This document shows, in pieces, positions 9,064-17,341 of a stretch of DNA of 64,000 nucleotides. Location: the NCBI RefSeq assembly GCF_027497495.1, contig NZ_CP114205.1, positions 2,356,001 through 2,420,000 of the forward strand, in the 5' to 3' direction. The position numbers were made by a program, and so were the translations under genes. The number at the start of each line of letters is the position of its first letter. Positions within the stretch are counted from its first letter, which is position 1. The notes beneath the pieces are model-generated. The model did no database searches. It saw nothing but the letters and a program-made list of their open reading frames with translations, and was not told the origin of the DNA. This stretch comes from Streptomyces tubercidicus (lineage in GTDB: Bacteria > Actinomycetota > Actinomycetes > Streptomycetales > Streptomycetaceae).

Positions 9064-9720
9064 TCAGTGGCGCGCGGGGCACTGCTTCCATGCGAATTGG
9101 TACAGGGTGTTGATGCTGCCGTCGGTGGAGTCCATGGCCATGTAGCTGGTGGCCTTGGGGTCCGCCGACTTGGCGTCCACCCTCATCTCGGTGTTGATGT
9201 TGAAGTAGCGCTCCTCGCCGCAGGGCGCGTACACGAGCGCGTCGATGTCGGTCTCGTCCGAGGTCTGCCAGTTGGCGTCGTAGGGCCCGGTGAAGCTGTG
9301 GCTCTTACGGGCCGTCTGCTGCTGCCCCTGGAAGTAGTAGCCGGCCGTCTCCAGCCCCCTGGCGCCGGGGGCCAGGGAGGCGTAACCGCGGTAGTCGGCG
9401 CGGGCGATGGCGTAGGTGAAGCCCTGCGGGACGTGCACGTTGAGCGCGATCTGGCAGTTCTTGCGGGAGTCGGTGGGCTTGCTGCCGCCGCCCGCCTGGG
9501 CGAGGTACTCGCTGTAGGTGACGGTGAAGGCGGTGTTGTCGGGGGCGATGGCCACTGCGGCGCTGCCGGGTCTGCAGCCCGAACCGTTGACCGTGGCGAC
9601 GGTTATGGTGATCTTGCCGGTCGGCGGGTCGTCGCCGAACCGGGCGGTGGTGGTGGGGGATGCCGATCCGGCGAGGAGCAAGGATGCCACTGCGGCACCA
9701 GCACCGAGCGTGCTGAGCAT
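9064..9720 (-). CDS. Secreted DUF4360 protein
   Basis: This 218-residue exported protein belongs to the DUF4360 family, whose function is unknown. The ATG at 9720 is preferred over an upstream start because GGAAGGAAGAG precedes it and it opens directly into a signal peptide (LGAGAAVASLLLAGSASP). The mature part has family features such as the DRKNCQIAL-like Cys region and a tail with paired Cys (YAPCGEERYFNINTEMR, FAWKQCPARH). It stands alone, convergent with the conservon and downstream of the accE terminator. Confidence 0.8.
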   Translation of the reverse strand: MLSTLGAGAAVASLLLAGSASPTTTARFGDDPPTGKITITVATVNGSGCRPGSAAVAIAPDNTAFTVTYSEYLAQAGGGSKPTDSRKNCQIALNVHVPQGFTYAIARADYRGYASLAPGARGLETAGYYFQGQQQTARKSHSFTGPYDANWQTSDETDIDALVYAPCGEERYFNINTEMRVDAKSADPKATSYMAMDSTDGSINTLYQFAWKQCPARH

Positions 9721-9887
9721 GGGCTCTTCCTTCCGGTCGTCCTGAGCCCGCGGCGCGGGAACACCAGGAGATGGATGACGAGCGCATGCCAGCATGAGGA
9801 TCACGGCTTGAACAGCTCTGCTCCCGAGGATTGAGGCGAACCTACGCCTTGATCCGGACACGCCATGCCAAACCGGAAGACCAAAAA

Positions 9888-9912
9888 GGCGGCCCCCCGG
9901 GGGAGGGCCGCC
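9888..9912 (-). terminator. Intrinsic terminator of the pccB-accE operon
   Basis: Arms GGCGGCCC (9888-9895) and GGGCCGCC (9905-9912) form a GC-rich stem. Read on the minus strand it is followed by TTTTTGG, just after the accE stop. Confidence 0.85.
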
Positions 9913-9934
9913 TCAGCGGAGACTCAGCGGAGAC

Positions 9935-10141
9935 TCAGCGCTGCCAGCTGGTCGCGCCGTGGAAGCCGCTCTGACGCTCCAGGCGACGCCACCGCGCGGC
10001 CGTGGCGTGCGGCCGGGCCGGCACGTCGGCCGGCCGGTGCGCGGCACAGGCCAGCAGAACCGCGGTCAGGGCGGCGAGCTCTTCTTCGCTGGCCTGGCCC
10101 TTCTCCACGCGGATGGAGTCGGTGCGGTGGGCAGAATTCAC
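9935..10141 (-). CDS. accE: Acyl-CoA carboxylase epsilon subunit
   Basis: This 68-residue protein fits the small epsilon subunit of actinobacterial acyl-CoA carboxylases, which binds the beta subunit and raises complex activity. The sequence shows a short polar start (IRVEKGQASEEELAALTAVLLA) and a Trp-containing basic end (AARWRRLERQSGFHGATSWQR). The RVEKG-ASEEELAAL helix and final W are typical. It lies 57 bases downstream of pccB in the same operon and is followed by a terminator. Confidence 0.88.
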   Translation of the reverse strand: MNSAHRTDSIRVEKGQASEEELAALTAVLLACAAHRPADVPARPHATAARWRRLERQSGFHGATSWQR

Positions 10142-10198
10142 GGTGTCTTCTCCGTCGTCGCGAGGGGCTTGTGTGCCGGGTGCGGGTGCGGGATGGGG

Positions 10199-11782
10199 CT
10201 ACTGGGGCGGATTGCCGTGCTTACGGGCCGGCAGATCCGCATGCTTGGTACGCAGCATCTCCAGCGCGCGGATCAGCGTGTGGCGGGTCTCGGCGGGGTC
10301 GATGACGTCATCGACCAGACCGCGCTCGGCCGCGTAATACGGGTGCATCAGCTCGGACTTGTACTCCTTGACCATGCGCACCCGCATCGCCTCGGAGTCG
10401 TCCGCCTCGGCGATCTGCTTGCGGAAGATGACGTTGGCGGCACCCTCGGCGCCCATCACGGCGATCTCGTTGGTGGGCCAGGCGTAGGTGAGGTCGGCAC
10501 CGATGGACTGCGAGTCCATGACGATGTAGGCGCCGCCGTACGCCTTGCGCAGGACGAGGGAGATCCGCGGCACGGTGGCGTTGCAGTAGGCGTAGAGCAG
10601 CTTGGCGCCGTGCCGGATGATGCCGCCGTGCTCCTGGTCGACGCCGGGCAGGAAGCCGGGGACGTCGAGGAGGGTGACGATCGGGATGTTGAAGGCGTCG
10701 CACATCTGGACGAAGCGGGCGGACTTCTCGGACGCCTCGATGTCCAGCACACCGGCCAGCGACTGCGGCTGGTTGGCGATGATGCCCACCACGCGGCCGT
10801 CGAGCCGGGACAGCGCGCAGATGATGTTGGTGGCCCAGCGCTCGTGGACTTCGAGGTACTCGCCGTCGTCGACGATCTCCTCGATGACCTTGCGCATGTC
10901 GTACGGGCGGTTGCCGTCGGCCGGAACCAGGTCCAGCAGCGCGTCACCGGAGCGGTCGGCGGGGTCCTCGCAGGGCACCGTCGGCGGGTTCTCGCGGTTG
11001 TTCGCCGGGAGCAGCGAGAGGAGGTAGCGGACCTCCTCCAGGCAGGTGGCCTCGTCGTCGTACGCGAAGTGCGCGACGCCCGAGGTCTCGGCGTGCACAT
11101 CGGCGCCGCCCAGGCCGTTCTGGGTGATCTCCTCGCCGGTCACCGCGCGCACCACGTCGGGGCCGGTGATGAACATCTGCGAGGTATCGCGGACCATGAA
11201 GACGAAGTCCGTCAGGGCCGGGGAGTAGGCCGCGCCGCCCGCGCAGGGGCCGAGCATGACCGAGATCTGCGGGATGACGCCGGAGGCCTTGGTGTTGCGC
11301 TGGAAGATGCCGCCGTAGCCGGCGAGCGCGGAGACACCCTCCTGGATACGGGCGCCGGCGCCGTCGTTCAGCGACACCAGCGGCGCACCGGCCTGGATGG
11401 CCATGTCCATGATCTTGTGGATCTTGGTGGCGTGGGCCTCGCCCAGCGCACCGCCGAAGATCCGGAAGTCGTGCGCGTAGGTGAAGACGGTCCGGCCGTG
11501 GACGGTGCCCCAGCCGGTGATCACGCCGTCGGTGTAGGGCTTCTTGGCCTCCAGGCCGAAGCCCGTCGCCCGGTGCCGCCGCAGCGGCTCGACCTCGTTG
11601 AACGAACCCTCGTCCAGCAGCAGCTCGATCCGCTCGCGGGCCGTCAGCTTGCCCTTGGCACGCTGCGCTTCGGTGGCACGCTCGCTGGGGCCTCGCCGAA
11701 CCTGCTCACGGATGGCGTGCAGTTCGGCGACGCGCCCGCGGGCGTCGTTGGCGCCGGCGGGCACATCTTCGACAGTGGTCAT
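10199..11782 (-). CDS. pccB: Acyl/propionyl-CoA carboxylase beta subunit
   Basis: This 527-residue carboxyltransferase transfers CO2 from biotin to propionyl-CoA (or acetyl-CoA), giving methylmalonyl-CoA for lipid and polyketide synthesis. It carries both halves of the carboxyltransferase fold, including the oxyanion segments GPCAGGAAYSPALTDFVFM and YGGAYIVMDSQSIGADLTYAWP. The ATG at 11782 (MTTVEDVPAG) is chosen because the family starts there, although the frame is open upstream. The biotinylated alpha subunit is not in this window, as usual in streptomycetes. It is co-transcribed with accE. Propionyl versus acetyl specificity cannot be settled by eye. Confidence 0.92.
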   Translation of the reverse strand: MTTVEDVPAGANDARGRVAELHAIREQVRRGPSERATEAQRAKGKLTARERIELLLDEGSFNEVEPLRRHRATGFGLEAKKPYTDGVITGWGTVHGRTVFTYAHDFRIFGGALGEAHATKIHKIMDMAIQAGAPLVSLNDGAGARIQEGVSALAGYGGIFQRNTKASGVIPQISVMLGPCAGGAAYSPALTDFVFMVRDTSQMFITGPDVVRAVTGEEITQNGLGGADVHAETSGVAHFAYDDEATCLEEVRYLLSLLPANNRENPPTVPCEDPADRSGDALLDLVPADGNRPYDMRKVIEEIVDDGEYLEVHERWATNIICALSRLDGRVVGIIANQPQSLAGVLDIEASEKSARFVQMCDAFNIPIVTLLDVPGFLPGVDQEHGGIIRHGAKLLYAYCNATVPRISLVLRKAYGGAYIVMDSQSIGADLTYAWPTNEIAVMGAEGAANVIFRKQIAEADDSEAMRVRMVKEYKSELMHPYYAAERGLVDDVIDPAETRHTLIRALEMLRTKHADLPARKHGNPPQ

Positions 11783-11861
11783 GTATCGACGGTACGTGGG
11801 CGAGGCGCCGGGGACCGATGTCGGTTTCGTACAACGTCGCATGCGATTTGGTGGGCAGGCA

Positions 11862-11880
11862 GTACAGAACCGTGCTGTAC
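11862..11880. promoter_or_regulatory. Dyad GTACAG-N7-CTGTAC upstream of pccB
   Basis: A perfect 6-bp inverted repeat lies 80 bases upstream of the pccB start, within the 216-base gap after the polysaccharide lyase gene. It could be an operator for the carboxylase operon; no matching regulator gene is adjacent. Confidence 0.3.
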
Positions 11881-11998
11881 GAGCCCCGCGTCCCGGCGTC
11901 CGTTCGGGTGGCGGGGCCGCGCGGCTTCTGTATGGGCCCGACAAACGGACGCGGAGCGATGTTGTGGTGACCGGTTGGTGCGGCGGGCCGGATTCCGG

Positions 11999-14437
11999 TC
12001 AGCCGAGCCGGACCGTGCAGGTGTGGGTGGCGCAGCTCGTACCGGGGGCCAGACGCAGTCGCAGGGCCCGCCCGGTGGCCAGCACCTCGATCGCCGGGTC
12101 ATGGGCGAGCACCCTGCGCACCGGCCGTGACCAGGTGATCTCCAGCGGAGCGCCGGTGCGCTCGGGGGCCGCGACGCACAGCCGCGCGGTGCCCCCGCGG
12201 CCCGCCGTCACCCCGCGCCGCCGCTCCCGTACCAGCACGCTCGCCGGGCCGTCGGCGGCGAGCGGCCCCGCGTGGCCCGCCCGCCAGAAGTTGGCGGCCG
12301 TTACGCCGAGCGGGTCGACGGCGACCGCCTGCCGGTCCGCGTCGTTCGCGAGCACGGTCAGCCAGCGCCGGTCGGCGGCGCGGGCGGCCAGCGTACGGGG
12401 GGTGGCGCCCGGCATCAGGAGGTAGGCGTAGCAGGCGTCGGTGGGGTCGGTGCCGTGGTCGTGCCAGAGGGTGAGATAGCGGCGGGTGAACGGCTCCGGG
12501 GAGGAGGTGCTGTTGATGTCGTGCCAGGAGCCGGTGCGGGCCTCGCGCAGCGCCGTGAGGAGGGCGCCGCCGGGGAAGACATAGCCGCCGTGCCCGGCGA
12601 GGTGGGCCCAGTGCGCGCGGCCGAAGGAGCGGGCCTCGCCGAGCGTGCCGGGCTGCCGTACGCCGTCGACGGTGAGCGCGGCGGTGCCCCGCTCCCCCAG
12701 GCAGCGGTTGTCGACGACGGTCTCGGCGGGCACCCCGTCGCGGGCGGTGATCCCGGCGCCCAGGCAGACGACGCAGTCCGCGAGCGCGAACCAGGATTTC
12801 CTGGCGGTGAGGGTGGAGGCCAGACCGCGCAGGTCCTGGCCGATCGCGGCGAACTCCCCGTCGGTGGTCCCGCCGACCCAGCGCGCGGCGGGCCTGGGCT
12901 CGCCCCAGCCGCCGCCCTCGTTGTCGGCCAGCCGCTTGGTGGACACGGTGGTGCCGGGGAGCCGGTAGGGGTCGACGGTGGGCCAGAAGGCGTCGGTGTA
13001 CTGGTCGCCCCCGAAGTCGGCGCCCCACCAAGAGAGCATGCCGGCGCCGGTGTGCCAGCCGCGCGGGTTCTCGCCGTTGCCGTTCTCGTAGTACGCGATG
13101 CGGTCGGAGGCCATGGCCAGGCCGGCGGCCCAGCCGGGGCGGCGGTGCACGGCACGGTCCATGGCGGGGAACAGCCGGTGGCCGACGGGTTCGGGAGCGG
13201 GGACCGCGGAGCTCCCGTCGATCTCGGCGATCCGGGCGAGGTCGGCGACGGTGTACTGCCGGTCGGTGCGGACCGGCAGCGTACGGTCGCGGGCGATCCA
13301 GCCCTTGATCATGGCGTGCCAGCGGTCCCGTTCGGCGCCGCTCGCGCTCCGGGCGAGCAGCGCGACGGCGGCGATCAGCGCATGGCCGTGGTAGTGGTCG
13401 CTGCGCAGGATGTGCCGTTCGTCGCTGCGGAGGTAGCCGCGGCTGATGGCGCGGCCGTTGACGCTGTCCATCATCAGGCCGTTGTGGAGCAGTGGGGCCC
13501 AGGCCCGCTCGACGCTGTCGAAGACGATCTGCCGGGCCGGGTCGGTGATCTGCCAGGGCGAGCCGCCGAGCAGGGCGAACAGCCGGCCGAGGCCGTCCAG
13601 CAGGACATAGCCGTAGGTGCCGGAGTAGGCGACCCAGGTGTGCTGGATGAAGGAGCCGTCGGCGTAGAGCCCGTCGCCCTTGGTGACGTACGGGAAGACG
13701 GGTGAGAGCGCGTCGCGGGCCAGCGCGAGCTTGTCGGGGGCACGGCCGAGGACGCCGCGCAGCGCGACCACCCGGCACAGGTCGACGCGGTTGGCGCCGG
13801 TGCTGGTCCCGGTGTAGTCGCCGAGCAGGGTGTCCGGCACGAAGTGGTCGACGGCGGCCAGGCAGCGGGCACGCAGCGCGTCACCGGGGCCGCCGCCGGG
13901 CAGCCGTTCACCGAGGATCGCGAGGGTGTCGAGCAGGAGCCGGGGGCTGCCGATCTGCCATTCCCACCAGTTGCCGTAGCGGGTGGTGGCGGTGTTGTAG
14001 ACGGTGGTTTCGAGGTGGTCGAGGCCGGTGACGAGGGCCTCGGCGAGGCCGGGGTCGCCGGTGCGGCCGGTGCCGGGCTGGGCACAGGCCAGGGCCATGG
14101 TGTGCAGCCGGCTGTAGCTCTGGGTGATGCCGGAGGGCGGGTCGTAGCGGCAGTCGGGCCAGAGGGAGCCGGCCGCCGGGCGCATGCTCGCCTGGAAGGT
14201 GCTCGCGAGGGCGCCGGTCTCCTGGAGGGCGGCGGCGTAGGGCGGGGCGGTGGGGTCGAAGCCGGTGCCCAGGGTGAGGTCGCACCAGCGGCGGCGGAGG
14301 GCCGTGAACTCATCGGCGGGGGCGGCCGTCCCGGGGGTGGCGTGCGCGGGGCCGGCGGCGAGGCCGAGCGCGCCCGCGGTGGAGGCGGCGAGAAATCCTC
14401 TGCGTGACCAGACGGGCAGGGCGGGGACTGGTGACAC
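11999..14437 (-). CDS. Tat-exported polysaccharide lyase family 8 (hyaluronate lyase-like)
   Basis: This 812-residue secreted lyase should cut uronic-acid polysaccharides such as hyaluronan, chondroitin or xanthan by beta-elimination. The GTG at 14437 is preceded by GGAGAGGA and leads into a twin-arginine signal (SRRGFLAASTAGALGLAAGPAHA). PL8 catalytic elements are visible: Asn in NWWEWQIG (about 156), His in DGSFIQHTWVAY (about 266), Tyr in SGTYGYV (about 275), and the Arg stretch AISRGYLRSDERH. C-terminal beta domains follow. It seems monocistronic. Substrate cannot be told from motifs alone. Confidence 0.88.
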   Translation of the reverse strand: MSPVPALPVWSRRGFLAASTAGALGLAAGPAHATPGTAAPADEFTALRRRWCDLTLGTGFDPTAPPYAAALQETGALASTFQASMRPAAGSLWPDCRYDPPSGITQSYSRLHTMALACAQPGTGRTGDPGLAEALVTGLDHLETTVYNTATTRYGNWWEWQIGSPRLLLDTLAILGERLPGGGPGDALRARCLAAVDHFVPDTLLGDYTGTSTGANRVDLCRVVALRGVLGRAPDKLALARDALSPVFPYVTKGDGLYADGSFIQHTWVAYSGTYGYVLLDGLGRLFALLGGSPWQITDPARQIVFDSVERAWAPLLHNGLMMDSVNGRAISRGYLRSDERHILRSDHYHGHALIAAVALLARSASGAERDRWHAMIKGWIARDRTLPVRTDRQYTVADLARIAEIDGSSAVPAPEPVGHRLFPAMDRAVHRRPGWAAGLAMASDRIAYYENGNGENPRGWHTGAGMLSWWGADFGGDQYTDAFWPTVDPYRLPGTTVSTKRLADNEGGGWGEPRPAARWVGGTTDGEFAAIGQDLRGLASTLTARKSWFALADCVVCLGAGITARDGVPAETVVDNRCLGERGTAALTVDGVRQPGTLGEARSFGRAHWAHLAGHGGYVFPGGALLTALREARTGSWHDINSTSSPEPFTRRYLTLWHDHGTDPTDACYAYLLMPGATPRTLAARAADRRWLTVLANDADRQAVAVDPLGVTAANFWRAGHAGPLAADGPASVLVRERRRGVTAGRGGTARLCVAAPERTGAPLEITWSRPVRRVLAHDPAIEVLATGRALRLRLAPGTSCATHTCTVRLG

Positions 14438-14693
14438 GGTCGGTCCTCTCCAGGGCGTCAACTGAGGGGTGGCGCTGCGCACTTGGGAGTTCCCGATGGT
14501 CTAGCACGGGCCGTCGGCGGGCGGCAATGACCACGCCGGAACCCCGGCTGCCACCCGCCCGGCGGAACCCGTCCCCGGAGAACCACCCCACCAGAGAGGT
14601 TGAATGTTGAACCAGATCCGGTTACCGTGAATCTCGTTGAAGCTTAAACAAAAAGCTCGCGCACCCCGAGCGCACCGTCTTTGAGGAGGAGCC

Positions 14694-15329
14694 ATGGCTC
14701 TGTTCCACCGCAAGCGCACCGCCGACACCGGCGCCCATACCGCCCCCGCCGCCACCGCCGTCCTCGACGCGGACCCCGCGCTCGCGGCGCTGTCCGGCGA
14801 CTACACCATCGACCCGGCCCACAGCAGCATCGGCTTCACCGTCCGGCACGCCATGGTCACCAATGTCCGCGGTGCCTTCGGCACGTACGAGGGCACGCTC
14901 CACCTGGACGGTGCCGAGCCGTCCCGCTCCACCGCCTCCCTGGACGTCACGATCGCCAGCATCGACACCGGGATCGCGGACCGCGACGGCCATCTGCGCA
15001 GCGCCGACTTCTTCGACGCCGAGACCTTCCCGCTGATGACCTTCCGCAGCACCGCCGCCGAGCGGGTGGACGGTGACCGCTACCGCATCACCGGCGATCT
15101 GACCCTCCGGGACGTCACCAAGCCGCTCACCATCGACCTGGAGTTCCACGGCGCGGCCACCGATGTCTACGGCGCCGAGCGGGTCGGCTTCGAGGGCAGC
15201 GCCGAGATCCTGCGCTCCGACTGGGGTCTGACCTGGAACGCCGCGCTGGAGACCGGCGGCGTCATGGTCAGCGACAAGGTCAAGCTCACCTTCGACATCT
15301 CGGCGGTCAAGGCGGCCCCGGGGGCCTGA
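14694..15329 (+). CDS. YceI family protein
   Basis: This 211-residue protein is of the YceI family, lipocalin-like barrels that bind isoprenoid-type lipids. The family core runs from about residue 35 (GDYTIDPAHSSIGFTVRHAMVTNVRGAFGTYEG) through SADFFDAETFPLMTFRST to WGLTWNAALETGGVMVSDKVKLTFDIS. No signal peptide is seen, so it is probably cytoplasmic. GAGGAGGAG precedes the ATG. It is a single gene, convergent with cimA and separated from it by a long hairpin. Confidence 0.9.
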   Translation: MALFHRKRTADTGAHTAPAATAVLDADPALAALSGDYTIDPAHSSIGFTVRHAMVTNVRGAFGTYEGTLHLDGAEPSRSTASLDVTIASIDTGIADRDGHLRSADFFDAETFPLMTFRSTAAERVDGDRYRITGDLTLRDVTKPLTIDLEFHGAATDVYGAERVGFEGSAEILRSDWGLTWNAALETGGVMVSDKVKLTFDISAVKAAPGA

Positions 15330-15351
15330 GCCCGCACCGCTGCGCCCTACG

Positions 15352-15401
15352 GCCGCGGCCCCGCACCGGCCCCTCCCCCGAGGGCCGTGCGGGGCCGCGG
15401 C
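15352..15401. terminator. Long bidirectional hairpin between YceI and cimA
   Basis: The left arm at 15352-15372 (begins GCCGCGGCCCCGCAC) and the right arm at 15382-15401 (ends GTGCGGGGCCGCGGC) are complementary over about 20 bp with one bulged C. This sits between two convergent stop codons. Confidence 0.8.
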
Positions 15402-15413
15402 GTCCCCTGACGG

Positions 15414-17054
15414 TCAGTCCTGCGGCTCGACCCCGGCCCGCAGCAGCCCGTACGCATAGGCGTCGTCCAGCGCCTGCCAGGACGCGGCGATCACGTTCTC
15501 CGCGACACCGACCGTGGACCACTCGCCCCGGCCGTCGCTCGTGGAGACCAGCACCCGGGTGATCGAGCCGGTGCCCAGGGCGCCCTCCAGGATGCGGACC
15601 TTGTAGTCCACCAGCTCCATCGGGGCCAGCTGCGGATAGATCCGCTCCAGCCCCACCCGCAGCGCCCGGTCCAGCGCGTTGACCGGGCCGTTGCCCTCGG
15701 CGGTGGCGACGATCCGCTCCCCCTTGGCCCACAGCTTCACGGTCGCCTCGTTGGCGTGCGTACCGTCCGGGCGGTCCTCGACGATCGCCCGCCAGGACTC
15801 CACGGTGAAGTAGCGCAGCGCCCTGCCCTGCACCTCTTCGCGCAGCAGCAGCTCGAAGGAGGCATCGGCGGCCTCGTAGGTGTAGCCCGCCAGCTCCCGC
15901 TCCTTGACCCGCTCGACGACCCGGCCGACCAGCTCGCGGTCGTCGCCCAGGTCGACGCCGAGCTCCTTGCCCTTGAGCTCGATGGACGCCCGGCCGGCCA
16001 TGTCGGAGACCAGCATCCGCATGGTGTTGCCGACCAGCGCCGGATCGATGTGCTGGTAGAGATCCGGGTCGACCTTGATGGCGGAGGCGTGCAGTCCGGC
16101 CTTGTGGGCGAAGGCGGAAACGCCGACGTACGGCTGGTGGGTGGAGGGGGTGAGGTTGACGACCTCGGCGATGGCGTGCGAGATCCGGGTGGTCTCGGCG
16201 AGCTTGCCGTCGGGCAGCACCTGACGGCCGTACTTGAGCTCCAGGGCGGCGACGACCGGGAAGAGGTTGGAGTTGCCGACCCGCTCGCCGTACCCGTTGG
16301 CGGTGCACTGGACGTGGGTGGCGCCCGCGTCCACCGCGGCCAGGGTGTTGGCGACGGCGCAGCCGGTGTCGTCCTGGGCGTGGATGCCCAGCCGGGCCCC
16401 GGTGTCCGCGAGGACGGTCCGGACGACGGCGGTGATCTGCGCCGGGAGCATCCCGCCGTTGGTGTCGCAGAGCACCACGACATCGGCGCCGGCCTCGCTC
16501 GCGGTGCGGACGACCCGCTTCGCGTAGACCGGGTCCAGGGCGTAGCCGTCGAAGAAGTGCTCACAGTCGAGGAAGACCCGGCGGCCCTGGTCGCGCAGGT
16601 AGGCGACGGTGTCCCGCACCATCGCCAGGTTCTCCTCCGGGGTGGTGCGCAGCGCCAGCTCCACATGCCCGACATGGGACTTGGCGACCAGCGTGATGAC
16701 CGGGGCCCCGGACGCCAGCAGCGCGGCGACCTGCGGATCGTCCTCGACGCGGACACCGGCCTTGCGGGTGGCGCCGAACGCGACCAGCTGGGCGTGCCGG
16801 AAATCGATCTCCTCGCGGGCCCGCTGGAAGAACTCGGTGTCCCGCGGATTGGCGCCGGGCCAGCCCCCCTCGATGAAGCCCACTCCGAAGTCTTCGAGGT
16901 GCCGCGCGATGGTCAGCTTGTCGGCGACCGTGAGGTTGATGCCCTCGCGCTGGGCGCCGTCGCGGAGCGTGGTGTCGAAGACATGGAAGTCGTCGGGCAC
17001 CGCGTCGGCGGGCCGGGGGGCGGGCGTCGTGGCGGGAGGGGGTGCGTCCGTCAT
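15414..17054 (-). CDS. cimA: (R)-citramalate synthase
   Basis: This 546-residue enzyme of the isopropylmalate/citramalate synthase superfamily condenses acetyl-CoA with pyruvate to citramalate, a threonine-independent entry to isoleucine. The TIM barrel holds FHVFDTTLRDGAQREGINLTV, the metal/active-site stretches LCDTNGGMLP and GIHAQDDTGCAVANTLAAV, and NGYGERVGN. A C-terminal LeuA-dimer-like regulatory domain follows. The FDTTLRDGAQ-EGI start and overall pattern fit the citramalate branch (TIGR00977 type) better than LeuA. A ribosome binding site AGGAGT precedes the ATG. Upstream are a terminator hairpin and a possible leader peptide, suggesting attenuation. A role as isopropylmalate synthase is less likely. 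Confidence 0.88.
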   Translation of the reverse strand: MTDAPPPATTPAPRPADAVPDDFHVFDTTLRDGAQREGINLTVADKLTIARHLEDFGVGFIEGGWPGANPRDTEFFQRAREEIDFRHAQLVAFGATRKAGVRVEDDPQVAALLASGAPVITLVAKSHVGHVELALRTTPEENLAMVRDTVAYLRDQGRRVFLDCEHFFDGYALDPVYAKRVVRTASEAGADVVVLCDTNGGMLPAQITAVVRTVLADTGARLGIHAQDDTGCAVANTLAAVDAGATHVQCTANGYGERVGNSNLFPVVAALELKYGRQVLPDGKLAETTRISHAIAEVVNLTPSTHQPYVGVSAFAHKAGLHASAIKVDPDLYQHIDPALVGNTMRMLVSDMAGRASIELKGKELGVDLGDDRELVGRVVERVKERELAGYTYEAADASFELLLREEVQGRALRYFTVESWRAIVEDRPDGTHANEATVKLWAKGERIVATAEGNGPVNALDRALRVGLERIYPQLAPMELVDYKVRILEGALGTGSITRVLVSTSDGRGEWSTVGVAENVIAASWQALDDAYAYGLLRAGVEPQD

Positions 17055-17163
17055 GGTGGGTCTGACTCCTGTCGGGATCTCGGTCTACCGGAATAACCGG
17101 TTCCACCGCCCCTCCATGGTCCCTCGCGCTCCGCCTCCGGTGTGAGTGGGCCGGAGAAACGAA

Positions 17164-17186
17164 AAAACCTCTCGCGGGTGCGAGAG
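17164..17186 (-). terminator. Intrinsic terminator/attenuator upstream of cimA
   Basis: On the minus strand ACCTCTCGC, a short loop and GCGAGAGGT are followed by TTTTTTCG, a clear intrinsic terminator about 110 bases before the cimA start. It could end transcription from the upstream peptidase gene or act as a conditional attenuator of cimA. Confidence 0.75.
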
Positions 17187-17244
17187 GTCTGCGCGCGGGT
17201 CTGGGACGACGGTGGCCACGCCGTACTCGGTTCGTACGGGGCGG

Positions 17245-17280
17245 TCACTGCGGACCGGCGCGCCTGCTGCCAATAATCAT
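17245..17280 (-). CDS. Putative cimA leader peptide MIIGSRRAGPQ
   Basis: This 11-codon ORF on the cimA strand starts ATG ATT ATT, two adjacent rare Ile codons in a GC-rich genome. It ends about 60 bases before the terminator at 17164-17186. Its stop region (GGTCCGCAGTG on the minus strand) is perfectly complementary to the 11 bases at 17296-17306 just upstream of its start. Isoleucine is the end product that would be sensed, since CimA starts isoleucine synthesis. No good ribosome binding site is visible, so translation, perhaps leaderless, is uncertain. Confidence 0.45.
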   Translation of the reverse strand: MIIGSRRAGPQ

Positions 17281-17306
17281 GGCGAACGAGAGCACGGTCC
17301 GCAGTG
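17246..17306. repeat. 11-bp perfect inverted repeat flanking the cimA leader ORF
   Basis: CACTGCGGACC (17246-17256) and GGTCCGCAGTG (17296-17306) are exact complements separated by 39 bases that contain the leader ORF start. In RNA the two arms could pair and enclose the leader. Confidence 0.7.
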
Positions 17307-17341
17307 TGCCACAGTCCCGGGCGGCCCAGCGGGACGTCTCA

